Positions 34,448 to 46,862 of a stretch of DNA of 64,000 nt are shown here, one piece after another. The position numbers and the translations under genes are program-made. Origin of the DNA: Rhinopomastus cyanomelas (Eukaryota; Chordata; Aves; Bucerotiformes; Rhinopomastidae); the NCBI GenBank assembly GCA_013400115.1, contig VXBP01005054.1, positions 682,001 through 746,000 on the forward strand, given 5' to 3'. Within the stretch, counting starts at the first letter, position 1. Every line of letters starts with the position of its first letter. The notes under the pieces were generated by a model. That model had not been told where the DNA came from and searched no databases. It saw only the letters and a program-made list of their open reading frames with translations.

Positions 34448-37140
34448 TCCCATTGTCTTATCAAAGCTGTATTGAGAATCACATCATTACATTTTCAGGT
34501 TTGTGCTACTTCAAATGAAATTCAGTAGCATCTCTTCCATACCGGATCTGAGATCCCTCTCTGTCAGCACACTGTTTCTCCACTGTTGTAGCGGTAACTG
34601 CCCACACCAAGTGCCCCTGGGTTCTTGGATTCTGCTCCTGGCCTATGGCCCACTGCACTGGCCAACATCATCCATGCTTTTCTTTCTACATCTCTAAAAT
34701 GGCTTTAATGTTTGTATATTTTTAAAAAGTTCTTCATGGATTTAATTTCTGCTTGGAAATCCTTTGCTACGTATTTCCATAGCTGTCACTTGGTAATAAC
34801 CTCTACTTGGGCTCTTTGAGCAGTGTATTGCGTTTAGTTTTGTCTTTGTCCAGCTAAGCAAGATCAACTGTGGCCTCCTACCATTGTGTTTCTGCAGCAA
34901 AATTCTCCAGGATTAAAAAGAAACTAGCTAGTTTTTGCCACATCACCCCTGGACATTGAGAAGTCTTTTTCAGTAGTCTTGCCCCATCTCTGATCCTGCT
35001 TTTGATTTTCCAAGGTAAGACATTGCTTCTTCCCTGGAGAGACCTGGACATACAGCTTTCTCAATCCCAAGCCAGAAGAATCAGTTGGGAAGCGTGTGCT
35101 GGTAGTGGGTCCAAGTACAGCAAAACAATGGTGTCTTTCCTGACAACAGTGACAGCCAGGAAGCATAGCTGAAGTACAACATACGGCATCCTCTGATACC
35201 TACAGTGAGTACAGCTGCTGACATTCCTCCTTTTAAGACAAAAACCAGGTGTGCTTTGTTAAATGTGGGTCCTTAAAGCCTTCACATTTGTTCCCCAAGT
35301 GTGTGCAAGCCGCTGAGGGAGATCCAGGCCCAGTAAGACACTTCTCAAAGGCACCGGAATGCAGAAAATCATTTTGATGCATTTTTTTAGGACATGAACA
35401 AAACTATAGGGAATAGCAAATGCTTTCTTTTGGCTTATCTTTGCAAGCAGGTTTTTCTGTCTGCTGCTCTGACCCAGGCTTGCCTGGCACTTTGAGTGTG
35501 TGACCTGCATACAGGGTGTGCATAGAACTTTATCAGCAGCTGAGCAGGTGGTGAAGAACAAAGCACTATAGAGGAAAATATGGAAAGCGTGTTGGAAAAC
35601 ACTGTAACTGCAGGAGGAGTTTGTTTGTTTTATAAGCGCATTGGTGTTGAAAGGAAAAGAGAAGGGAGAAAACAAAGATTTGGATCAGCAGTGCGGGCAT
35701 TCACTGCCCTGCTCTGGACTGAAATAGATTGGTTACCTTGCATCAGCTTGATGGTTGATTACAAGATGTAGTTTTCTTCTGTAGGAATAGGGTTATAACC
35801 AATTACTTATTGCTAAGTGAACTGACACAGATGAAGGATTAAGACATCTTTTTAATATGGAGCAGTTTGGCTGTTCAGTGGTTTTGGTTTGTAAAGGACT
35901 TATGTGTTTTAAATTCAGTGGGACCAAAGGAAATCCTGTAAAACACTTTTCAATTAAGAATACATTGAAAACCTGGTGGAAGCATCTTGTCCAACTCTTT
36001 CTGCAGCACTCCAGTGATGCAAAGTTATTTTTCACATAAAGTCTAACAGAAGGGGCTTTAATTCTGATGGCAGTTTGCAGATCTTGTTTGCTGCATTTTC
36101 CAATACCAGTTAAATCTTGTAGGTAAATACTGCCATGCAGTGCAAAAAAAAAAGTTCAAGGCCAACACGTTTTGGAATAAATGACTTGTTTTTTTCAGAA
36201 ATCACATAATTATATATGTGTTGAAATGCTTACTGCCTCAAATACATGCTGGACAATATTTCTCTGATTTCTCTGAAAAATCAGCATAACAAAATACAGC
36301 AGCTGGGCTAAACCATCCCCATTATTTCCAGTATAAAAAATCCTCATGTAAACTTCTTGCCTTGATAATTTTGGAGGTATTTATTACTCAGCTGCAGATG
36401 GCTCTCAAAGTTGGCCACATAGTGTTTTTCTAGTGGTTAAGTGATATCAAACTTCTTGTTGGAAATACCTAACCCCGCAGTGTATTGCCTGTCTAAACCG
36501 CTGTCACATAAGGAGTTGGGTTGAAAATACTGAGGAGTGGACTTTCATGTAGCTTCAGAATGTCCCCATCTCTGAAGCAGGTAGAACATATTTCAAAAAT
36601 ATTAGATCTTGTGATTAATGACGGTTAAGGACAACGTTTTGTGTGTGCGGTTGCGTACCTTACAGTTCTCCCGATCGCTACTTGATTTTTGTTCCACGTA
36701 GAATTGCTTTTACTGGGTTTTTACAACCAGTTTTTTTGTAGTGAAAAGTGTGCCACCAGGAACAGTAAAACTGAGCCGATTCCTGGGCCTTTATAAGATG
36801 TCAGAACACAAATTGATGAGAACCAGAGTCATCGTTCCTATCAGTGCAACGTCCTTTCACTAGTTAGTTACAAGATCAAGTGTTATAAGGGGACTGAACT
36901 GTTTGCGCGCTGTTGAACTGCTGTACAAAAAGCCTCTATGATTTCAGGCAAAAAAAGCGCAGGCAGTCAGTGGACAATCTGAACCTTCCCCGCTGTTGTA
37001 GGCTTGATGAACCTCTGCAGACTGTTGCTGCCATTCTGATTGAGCTTCATGCAGAGAACTGCCTGACGTACCAGCCGCAAGCCCCTCTGAAATAAGACCG
37101 TAGAAAAGTCAGTGGTTTCTGAGCTGGCTAGTAAGCACAT
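34448..37140. other. Intergenic stretch, no gene recognised
   Basis: A 138-codon minus-strand frame (35259-35675) lacks recognised motifs. A basic open segment near 36945-37095 follows an 'atttcag' acceptor-like site but has no donor before its stop. Confidence 0.45.
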
Positions 37141-37222
37141 AGAACCATAGAGTCATCAGGGATTGGAAGGGACCTCGAAAGATCATCTAGTCCAATCCTC
37201 CGCCACAGCAGGATCACATACC
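37141..37222 (-). repeat. CR1 LINE 3' tail, antisense
   Basis: Only the terminal ~80 bp: 'agaaccatagagtcatcagg', 'gattggaagggacctcgaaa' and 'gatcatctagtccaatcctc'. Confidence 0.88.
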
Positions 37223-38859
37223 TGATGACTTTGCAGTATGACTACACAAGTACCCCAAATGGAAAGTACTCCAGGTTTCTGTTGATTAAATAGTTCCAGG
37301 TTTGGGGTTTGCTGTTGGGTTATGTCTCAGTTTTGGTGTGGGTGTTTTTTTTCCAGGCACAGTTGCTGGAAGGAAGAATGAGTGAGCAAAGCTATTTATT
37401 TAAGTGTTGGTGATACTCTGCTGCCATCAACAAAGACACTTTCATCTGTAGGATATATCTCAGTGTCCTCAATGACATGAGCTCTTCATTCACAATAGCA
37501 AATAGTGAGAGGCAAACTTTTAGGACAACTGTGAGCGATGCTGCCTGTTACATCTAAAAGTGCCCGCTTTCAGTCAGGTAGAAATACTCAAAGGGGCTTC
37601 AGCAAGGAAAGAAACCACAAATTCTTTGTATATGAATGCAATACATATAAACCCAGCACAAGGTCTTTTATACGTGTGTGTATATATGAGGGAAATGAGC
37701 AGCTGTAATTGTACCTGCTTAATTAATTACCTGTTGTACCACAACCCTATTGGATAGAGTTGCTGCTAGAAATTTTTGGCAACTATCAGAGGTCAGGGAA
37801 GGCAGATAAAGCCTGAAAGATCAATTTACTAGAACATGTAGGAAACAAACCCTTCTTGCCTAGTTTGCACCTTGGATGATACAGCACTGGATCAGTGTTA
37901 TGCTACTTAGGGAAAGGGAAGGCAGTGGACTGTGCTGTATCTGTTCTTCCTTTAGACAGACAGAAAAGAAAGCTGGCATCTGTTCTTCCAGTCTGCAATC
38001 CCAAGTTTTAGTTATTACTTGGAAAAGTGGGAGAGTATGGTTTTAGAAATTGTAGCTTCTGATAGAACAAATGGATTGATTCAGTAAAACTAATTCTATT
38101 TGGTATGGCAGCTCAGAGCACTGAATTAAGAAAAGGAAGAAGACGAGATGGTCTTTGACTAATCCAGGTTGTATCTTGGACTTCAGTAAATAGTGTATAT
38201 GACTGAATATGACCCCAAAACTTCCAGATTGAATCACTGGGAAATTTCTGGTCACATGGGCAATTTCTGATGTCAGTATTACTGCTCACAAGTGAGGATA
38301 TAGTGGAAAAGCAGACAACCTGTGAGCTGATCTTACACTGAAATCCAGTTTCTTACAGTTCTGGGCAGCCCTTTGGCTGTTCTGAATCTGGGAAAGAATA
38401 ATCCCTGAGAAGGCCACATGGAGCTCTGTGCATTATATGGTCATGTGAAAAGATATAATTTGTGGGGTGAAGTCTGTCCTAGTTGTCCGTAGGTACTAGG
38501 CCACCACCCTTACTGAAAACCCGCATTTCTTTGTAATGACGGAAGATGGCCAATAAGCAGTCATAGATCCTGTGTGTGATGAAGGCAGAGGGTCACAGTG
38601 CTGGTATGTCCTGCCCTTGATACCTGGAAAAAAACTAAGGCAATATTTTGTCTCCAGTGGACTTGCTAAGTGGGATGTGCACATATCCTGTGAGACGTGG
38701 TTCAGGGTCACCTCTGGAGTTGTTTTTATCAGAGAAAGTATAGTTAGCATTAAACCAGAAAAAGAGTGAAAGTAAACACATTTAATGAGATTACTTACAG
38801 GTGTTCTCTGCTGTTAATTCATTTCCTCCAAGGCTCATAGGACAGTTACTCTTTAAGAA
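37223..38859. other. Intergenic stretch, no gene recognised
   Basis: No CR1 hallmarks, no convincing exon. Confidence 0.5.
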
Positions 38860-39391
38860 AACTGCCCTGGTGAGACCACATCTGGAATATTGTGTCCAGT
38901 TCTGGGACTCTCAGTTCCAGAAGGAAACAGAACTGCTAGAGAGAGTCCAGCACAGAGCCACAAAGATGATGAAGAGTGGAACATTTCCGTGACAAGGAAA
39001 GGCTGAGGGAGTTGGGTCTCTTTAGCTTAGAGAAAAGGAGACTGAGAGGTGACCTCATTAATGTTTAGAAACATGGAAAGGGTGGGTGTCAGGAGGGTGG
39101 AGCCAGGCTCTGCTCAGTGGCATCTAATGACAGCACAAGGGGCAATGGGTACAAGCTGGAACATAGGAGGTCCCACATAAATATGCGAAGGAACTTCTTC
39201 CCATTGAGGGTGACAGAGCACTGGAGTGGGCTGCCCTGGGGGGTTGTGGAGTCTCCTCCTCTGGGCATGCTTAAAACCCACCTGGGCATGTTTGTGTGCA
39301 ACTTGATCTAGGTGATCCTGCTGTGTTGTGGGGATTGGACTGGATGATCTTTCGAGGTCCCTTCCAATCCCTGCTGTTCTGTGATTCTGTG
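38860..39391 (+). repeat. CR1 LINE 3' portion, relatively complete tail
   Basis: Contains the end of ORF2 ('tgccctggtgagaccacatc', 'gaatattgtgtccagttctg', 'agagagagtccagcacagag') and the full 3' UTR ('cactggagtgggctgccctg', 'gttgtggagtctcctcctct', 'gattggactggatgatcttt', 'cgaggtcccttccaatccct'), ending in 'gttctgtgattctgtg'. It is 5'-truncated, and its middle is nearly identical to the copy at 26670. Confidence 0.92.
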
Positions 39392-39574
39392 AAAACCCTG
39401 GCAATAAAATTTCTGAGGAGGCCTTTAGCTCTAGGCAATGTTACAAAGCATTAATAGTTTGTAAACTGTGAGTGAAAACCAGCATTTATCCAAGCAGCAC
39501 TAATGAAGGATCATTTCTGTTCCAGTAATCTTGTTGGCTGATAGCTGCAGCAATTGTTTGTTGTGTTCTGTGGC
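39392..39574. other. Spacer between CR1 and non-CR1 repeat copy B
   Basis: Nothing recognised. Confidence 0.4.
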
Positions 39575-40035
39575 GGTAGTCGTTCCTGGTTCCGTGGAAG
39601 CGTGGTGCCCATCAAATTCAAGCTAGTGTCTCTTGGAATCAGCAGGCATTTTTCAAGCCTTGTTCTGTTCCATGAGCTTCCACTCCATTTCCAAAATGCT
39701 GATTCTACAAACAAGGGGAGATCTCTCTCCATTTCAGCAAACAATGGAATTCCGATGACAATCTTCTTTCTTCTGATTCAGGGGAATCGTGTTCTCTCTC
39801 TAGTCCCCACACTTCCAGGGCAAAACGGCTGCTGTGCTCTAACTCGGTGCCGAGCCCTTTCTGCAACAGAGAGGAAAAAGAAGCAGAGTCCAAAGAGATT
39901 AAGGGGAGGCTGGAGTCCCAAAACTGAACCTCCAAACATCCTGTGTTCTCAGAAAACGCATGAATTTGTCTTGCAGTTTGGGCTGACAGTTTTCAAGACA
40001 AGCAGACAACTTCCAACTGTAGCACTGTGAAAACC
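39575..40035 (+). repeat. Non-CR1 dispersed repeat, copy B
   Basis: Partner of 30812-31290 in the same orientation, aligned from 'ggaagcgtggtgcccatcaa' to the distal 'cagttttcaagacaagcaga' block with several small indels. A 158-codon + frame crosses it (39554-40030). Copy A lacks that frame, so it is unlikely to be a real protein. Confidence 0.7.
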
Positions 40036-41689
40036 ACTAAGTGGCAAGAAGGACATTTTAAATGAATCTGGTTTTACACTCTTTATTGTCTAAAGGTCTA
40101 ACTGACTGCAGATCAGCTTCAGATCCAGGATCAAGGTGCAGAGGAGGCTGCTGATAACTCGTATTCTGAAATCTCCTTTAGGAAGTTGTCCTGTGGGTGC
40201 TGCGTGGTGGGTGCTGAAGCCACTGTGGGATTTGTGTTTCTATTGTAAATAAAAGCGAGAGGGACGTTGGACAGGCACAGGAGCACTAAGTATGACTCCT
40301 CGCTGTCCTTGGAGTAATGGGCAAATTTTATCCTTCTCTTTGGGTGTTTTTGTAGCTAAAAATCTTCATGTTGATGGTGTAACAGTGCCTCTTTTGAAGT
40401 GTTTGTGGTGGCTGGTGTCAACAATTAAAATCTTTCAGACAAGACCCAGAACAATGTAGTGCAGTGCACACTGCTTTTTGGCAGCCTGCAACCCAGAAAA
40501 ACAAATAGATGTTCCTATTTTATCTTAGTATTTGTACATATTTCAGCAGCCACAGGGCCATGTTTAATGGCTTTAAGTGCACTGTGGAAATAAGGAAGAG
40601 GAGTGTGGTATTGGAAGAATTCCTAAGCAGAAAAGGCTTCAGCTTTCCTTTCAGCCTCTGTATCTTTTATCTTCCATTACCATGTGCTACAAGAAGAAAT
40701 TACTTGTCCAAACTGATGTTTTTCAGCTTCTCAGAAGATCATTCCTTTTCAGCATCTCAGAAGGTCATTCCTGCAGTTCTGAGATAGTCTTTCTCTTTCT
40801 GTACCAGCATGGAGTTTGTCTGTTGTGGCAAAAGCACTAAAATATGAAGCTAACCTAAAACCATGCCTAGTAGTAACCCATGCAAGTTCAGCTGCCACTG
40901 GGAGCAAATGTTTCCCAGTTCCTCAGTCTTATCAGATATTTGAGGCAGCAGATGTTTTCTGCTCCTGGTAATTTGTTAAAAGTGAGGGTTTGGGCCACTT
41001 GATTTCAGGAAGGAGCAATATGAGGAATGCACACAAGAGAATTGGCTAAGTAGGTAGCTGAAATGATTTCAGAAGTGTTTTACTTAAATTAATGCAACAA
41101 TATCTTATTGTAGACAAAGATGCTTCCTTCTGTTTACAATATCTTCCATAGTTCTGTGTAGCAGATTTAAGATCTATTGTTTAAAGAACAGTCATTCTAA
41201 ATATAGAGGTTTCTGAATAGTGTGACTTCAGTTTGTTTTCATGCACGCGGCAGGTTTGACACTTTCTGTTACTAGAGAGCATGTATTACTGCACGAAAGA
41301 AACAGTTCACCTGTGTTAGCATGTGTGGAACTGGGGATAAGTAGCTGGTAACTTATGCATTAGCACCTGCAGTTTGCACATGAGAAAAGTACGTCAGAAT
41401 GTTAGGGTATCTCGTGTTGCTGGCATTAATTTGTTTTACCTCGGTGTCTCAGAACCACACTTGGAAGGCATTAAGCTGTGATCATAAAGCCTGGCTTTGA
41501 GCTGAGCCGTTGAGTTGCACCTCAAGGTAGTCTTTTTGCCTTAGTGCCTTGGTGAGAGCTCTCTTATCATGGAAACTGAAACTGGCAGATGCTTGTATGT
41601 TCTTTGTCTGATGAACTACTATAGCACATGGTCATTTGGGAAAGTAAATCAAACACTTTTCCAGTTTGTATTTAATATAGCTGAGAAAA
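40036..41689. other. Intergenic stretch, no gene recognised
   Basis: Contains a locally repeated 'cttctcagaagatcattcct' / 'catctcagaaggtcattcct' pair at about 40727-40773. Otherwise nothing recognised. Confidence 0.45.
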
Positions 41690-41815
41690 GCTTGGCTCCG
41701 TCCTCCTGACACTCGCTCTTTATAAACATTAATGAGGTCACCTCTCATTCTCCTGCAAGCTGAAGAGACCCAGCTGCTTCAGCTTTTCATTACAGCCCCT
41801 TCCTGATGTTTTGCT
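41690..41815 (-). repeat. CR1 LINE fragment, antisense
   Basis: Shows 'ttggctccgtcctcctgaca', then 'attaatgaggtcacctctca' and 'gctgaagagacccagctgct', the reverse complement of the CR1 ORF2/3' UTR junction region. Confidence 0.8.
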
Positions 41816-44032
41816 GTTGAGGACAGGTTCCACTGCCAGCACCACAACAAGGGATTTTGTCTCCAGCTGCGAATAGTAAGTCATTTACATAGTTGTGTAG
41901 GTAGAATACAGCTATGTTCTGCTGTCAGTCACTTGCAGAAAGTGGCACAGTTTTTAGTCTGGGTCTTGTTACCTTCTTGACAACTGTATCGTCCTTTAAG
42001 GAAGGTCTGAAATCTTTTAAATCCGTGGAAGTAAGTTTGCTTGAGGGGTGAGGGTCATGTAGCTTTGCTGTTCCATGGAAGATAAAGCAGCACAAGATGC
42101 TTACGCAAATAAGCACTTCATTTGGACAGACCTAATGTGGTGAGGAATTAGCATCTCTCTCCGACAGCATGCTGGAAGTGATCACCAAACACTAACACTA
42201 AACTGAAACGACAAGATTTGCCAAACTGCAATCTAACTGGATTTCAGTGGCTTTCCATGCTTCTCTGCCCTGCCCCCAACACTAATTACAACTTCACATT
42301 CTGCTGATGGCATTCTCCCAGCTCCCGTTCACCTCCTCTCACTTCATTAAATGGGCTGATGTTATTTTTTTGTTACTGAGCTACTGGCCTATGACTACAT
42401 TTTTTCTTCAGTCTATTCCTAACCATTGCCATGGATACAAACTCAGTTGAATTAAATACTGACAACAGAATAATGACCCAGTGGTGTACAAGACAAAGTA
42501 CATTTGAAGACAGTGATTGTACTAATAGGGTTGATTGAACACTAAGCAGGCCATTAGAAGGTTCTTGGAGGGAGACATCAGCATAGTCATGTTGCCACAT
42601 CCGTGTTTCTCTTGCAAATCGCTGTACTCAGCATTCTCTTCCAACATTGTCCAAGCATGTTTTGTTCTTAGTGACACGTCAAACGCAAACCTGCACTGCA
42701 CACGTGCGTGCTGCGACTTGGCGTTTCCAAATAGATGTCTGTTTACCAAAGTGCCCCAGAGATACTAATATATCTAATGGGAGAGTGTCTGTGGGGTGAG
42801 CAAAAGTGCTGAGCATCCAGAACCTATAATCAAACGTTATTTTATTGTAAAGTGATTACAAATCCTTTTTTCTAACCTATCTGACACAATCAGTACTGTG
42901 TTCTGGTGGCTTGGTCACCTCTAGTTGCTGTGGGTGACCAGCAATGGTTTTGTGGTGCTGCCGTTCACTGAATTTGGCTGCTGCAGTGTGTGGGCAGGAC
43001 AGTGGTCACTTGTGTCCCACCCACTTTACCAAGGGGACACCTCATAAGCGAGTGGAGTGAACCCATGCTGGTTCTCACCTTCACAGTGAGAAGGTGATGG
43101 GATTACAAATAGCTTATAGGAAATCATTGGGGGCACAGTGTAAGCTACAACTGCGCACACTTGGGCCTCAGCCAAGTGTATATGCCTTGATCCTTCAGTT
43201 CATGACCTTAGTTGGAGGAAACTTGGAAGAATCCTCTCTGTTCACAGACTATTTCTTTTGCCACCCGTCAAAATTTGCCCAGTTGCCACTATTTCCTACC
43301 AAAGGAGTACAGGCACGTTTCTCTTGGTGTGCCCAGAGTCTCCTCGCAAGCTTTTGCTCATGGGAGGGGGCACATTCTCCATCTTCCAAGGGTGAGAGTA
43401 AATCACTCTTAGAGGACCATCACATATGGTTGAGTGACAAATGCCTGAGATATACTGTCTGCCCCACTCAAATCATAGGGAAATTAAGGTCTTCATCATT
43501 TTGTGATCAAAGCAGTCATGCTTTTTAAATGCTCAAGACAAAAAAAGCCTTGTCTATTTTTGACAATGCAGTTTGCAATTATGTTCCAGACTCAGCATTC
43601 AGGAATGTCCATGGCAGGACTAGAAAGAGCTGATTACACTGATACTCAGAATTATACCTGTCCTTTGCTGCTGCAATTGCTCTAAGTGCTGTGTCCTGGA
43701 ATGCCACCCTGTTTGAACTACTTGATTACACATTTGGAACCCGACACAGCTCACTTGATGGTACTTATGCATTTAAGACTCTCTAGCATCAGACCTTTGA
43801 GGAACGTGGGTAAGACACGGAGTACAGAGATTACATATGGAAAAGAACATTAATTTCTCAATATCAGCTGGAGCTATTTACCAGAAATGCTGTTTCAAGA
43901 CTAACTTGTCTGTTTCCATCTTAAGGTTTGGTGAGTCAGGGTGGATATTATATTTCAATTAACTTTTCCTATTCTCTTCTCTCCCTCCATTAAGTAAAAC
44001 AACTTATCTGTTAACACATAATGCTACAGAAT
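41816..44032. other. Intergenic stretch, no gene recognised
   Basis: A 144-codon + frame (43094-43528) overlaps another frame and has no recognised domain. Confidence 0.45.
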
Positions 44033-45140
44033 ATCATAGAATGGCTTAGGTTGGAAGGGATCTCAGAGATCATCTAGTTCCACTCCCCTGCCATAGGCAG
44101 GGACACCTCTCACTAGACCAGGTTGCCCAGAGCATCATCTGATCCTTGTTCAACCTCAAGCGGGCAGTATGGGCCCAGTTCTCAAGCCTGTCAAGGTCCC
44201 TTTGAATGGTCTCCCTTCCATCCAGTGTGTCAACTATCCCAAACAACTTGTTGTCACCTGCAAACATGCTGAGGGGGCACTCAGTACTACTGTCCATGTA
44301 ACTGACATGGCACCAGCCCCAAAACAGACCCAGTCTTTGACTTCTGTAACTCAGGTTGTTATTATTGGAGTTCTTGTTGGTGATGTCTGAGGCAAAAAAA
44401 AAGTCATTGAATATCTCAGCCTTCTAGCTAGATCACCTATTTCCTTCTAGAGGGGGCCCATATTTTCCCTAGTTTTATTTTCTTACTGGTACACCTACAG
44501 AAGCTTTTCTTATTGCCCTTGATATACCTGGCCAGATTGAATTCAAACTGGCTTTGTCCACCCTAACCCCATCCTTGATTGTCCAGGCCACCTGTCCTTG
44601 CTTCCACCCTCCGTAGGCTTCCTTCTTGTGTCTAAACTTCTCTAGGTGTTCCTTCTTCATCCACACAGGTCTCCTGGCATTATTGCCCAACTTTCTTTTT
44701 GTACAGATGCAGTGCTTCTAAGCCTGGAGGAGGTCTTTGAAAGTTAACTATCTTTCCTGGGCACCCAGTCCCTCCAGGGCTCTATCCCCTTATACTCTAC
44801 TGCATAGGTCCCTGAAGAGGCCCAAGTCTGCTCTCCTTAAGCCCAGGGTTGCAAACTTGCTGGGTACCTTCCTCACCGCCCTAGGGATGATGGATTCCAC
44901 CATCTCATGATCACCACAACTGAGGCTGCCCTTTTCACATTCCCCACTTGCCCCTCGCTGTTGGGGAGGACAAGGTCCAGCACAGGACATGTCCTCATCT
45001 TCTCTCTGTCACTTGGAGGAATAAGTTATCATCAGTGTACTCGATGAATCTCCTGGATTGTTGATGCCTTGCTATAATGTTCTTCCAACACATGTTGAGG
45101 TGACTGAAGTCCCTCACGAGGGCCAGGACTTCTGGTACTG
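44033..45140 (-). repeat. Long CR1 LINE copy with internal deletions, antisense
   Basis: On the minus strand it runs from the endonuclease end ('SCGDHEMVESIIPR', 'LGLRRADLGLFRDL') through 'NARRPVWMKKEHLEKFRHKK' and 'AWTIKDGVRVDKA'. It then skips most of the reverse transcriptase to 'STECPLSMFAGDNKLFGIVD' and 'IQRDLDRLENWAHTARLRLN'. It jumps again to the 3' UTR, ending in the complement of 'tcatagaatggcttaggttg'. It is the most extensive CR1 in the window but clearly non-functional. Confidence 0.9.
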
Positions 45141-46689
45141 GCATAGTAGAAGCATTATAGTGGAGTCTACTTTGAAGAGAAGGAATGTCTCTTTTTGTTC
45201 AGATCTCTGGAGCTGTCATATACTCCATAGTTGATGTGGATTTTAAAACATCTGCATTTGAAACAAGCAACTGACGTTACTCCTAGGGTGATGAAGCTAT
45301 TTTTTTATTCCTGATTTTAACATTTCCTGAGCCAGTTGAACATACTGTTTGGAAATGGAACATGTGCTGCTTCCTCAACCCTTCTGTTCCACACAGCCCA
45401 ATTAATGTGAAATGCAAGGGGTGGCTGCTCCAGATGATATGCTGATCCAAAATTAAACAGCTAAAAATATTGAATAGCTTCATTACAGTGCAGGCCCATA
45501 TGCTTTTTGCAGCTAATAAGGGATTGTTTAAATAACAAAATTCAGGAAGTAATGAATTTGGTAAATGTTTTGAGGCCCCACAGTGTGAGACTTCTCATGT
45601 CCCAGGAAGAACGCTTTATGAGCCATGCCACGGCAGATCTTTGCAGAGCACTGCATGAAGCCCAGCTGAATCACGTGGACCCACCTTGCTCTCCCACACA
45701 AGGGAACTGTGTGCAAATTCTTTGCTCTCTGACCATGCAAGGTGTTGTGTTATTCATAGCTTGAATCCTTCATGTTCTCACCAATATTTTGTTTCTGTAG
45801 TTTGCTTTCAGCATGTGCTGTGGATGCTTGTCAGGACACGATGCTTCTTGTTTTGCTCTTGCTGGCCTGTTTCTGCAGTACGCTCTGCCGCTGCTGCCAT
45901 TCTGCAATGGGAGCAGAATATATGGCAAGACCAGGAGTGCTCCATCAAGCATCCTGATTTACCTCTGCAACAAGAAACTGCATCTCAATCAGTTTAAGTG
46001 ACTCTTCTGGCATCATTTGTGCTCTGAAGGGAGACAAGACAGTCCATTACCTTGAAACAGTGAGGAAACAAGGACTTATCAGTTAAAGACAGTCTGTGTG
46101 ATACATTTGCCTTTGAAAGCTCCAGAGCTACCTCATTCATAGCTAGCTTTTGCCTTTTTAAAACTAGATTGGTTTGTTTGTAATTCAGACCACTAGAATT
46201 ACAAAGCAAAAGGAGGCTTGGCTTATGGCACATCTGGCATTTTTGTCTGTGGCATCTACTCACTTTCTTGGAAACTTATGTTGTTATTCCACCCACTTCC
46301 AGTTCTGAGCTACTATGAGTAAGAAATCAATGTAGTTCTTGAAAGAGAGCAGAAAATGCTGATTTTTCTGTATTGTCCTCACAGCCCCCAGTATTTAGCT
46401 CATGAAATAGTTTTGAAATTTTGGAACTAAATGTTGTCCTGTTGATACAAAAAGAGGAGGGTAGGAATGGGATAGGTAGCTACGAGAAGATCTAAGCAAC
46501 CTTTATTTCAATTATTGCTGACATTAGGTCAAAAATGTCAACAGTTTATCGCAAACGTAGGATGATGTGGCCTTTAGTGCCATATACTGAAAATTTTGTC
46601 TTCCTTGTAAAAAATCTTTTTACTCACACTCTGAACTTCATCCATAAAAATGCTGAGCTCACATTGACAGCAGCAGCTCAGCTCGCTTG
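45141..46689. other. Intergenic stretch, no gene recognised
   Basis: Overlapping open frames near 45500-46000 on both strands have no family match that I recognise. Confidence 0.45.
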
Positions 46690-46862
46690 GGTATCAGGCA
46701 TTGGAACAGACTGCCCAGGGTAGAGTCCCCATCCCTGGAGGTGTTGAAAGACAGAGTGGCTGTGGCCCTTAGTGCCCTGGTCTGCCCACCGTAGTGATGT
46801 TAGGTCCTGGGCTGGGCTGGATGAGCTCAGAGGGCTTTTCCAGCCTCAATCATTCTGTGATA
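46690..46862 (+). repeat. CR1 LINE 3' end, diverged subfamily
   Basis: Shows 'gcattggaacagactgccca', 'gagtccccatccctggaggt', 'gttgaaagacagagtggctg', and a tail 'cttttccagcctcaatcatt' with 'ctgtgatatga'. The tail differs from the others here, so this is a different CR1 subfamily. Confidence 0.8.

Noticed and set aside
35259..35675. 138-codon minus-strand frame
   Set aside because: No recognised domain and no promoter or splice context. Treated as chance.
39554..40030. 158-codon + frame
   Set aside because: It lies in repeat copy B. The related copy A at 30812 does not keep this frame, and there is no recognisable domain.
43094..43528. 144-codon + frame
   Set aside because: Not recognised, no splice signals at sensible places, overlapped by another open frame. 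Compatible with chance.
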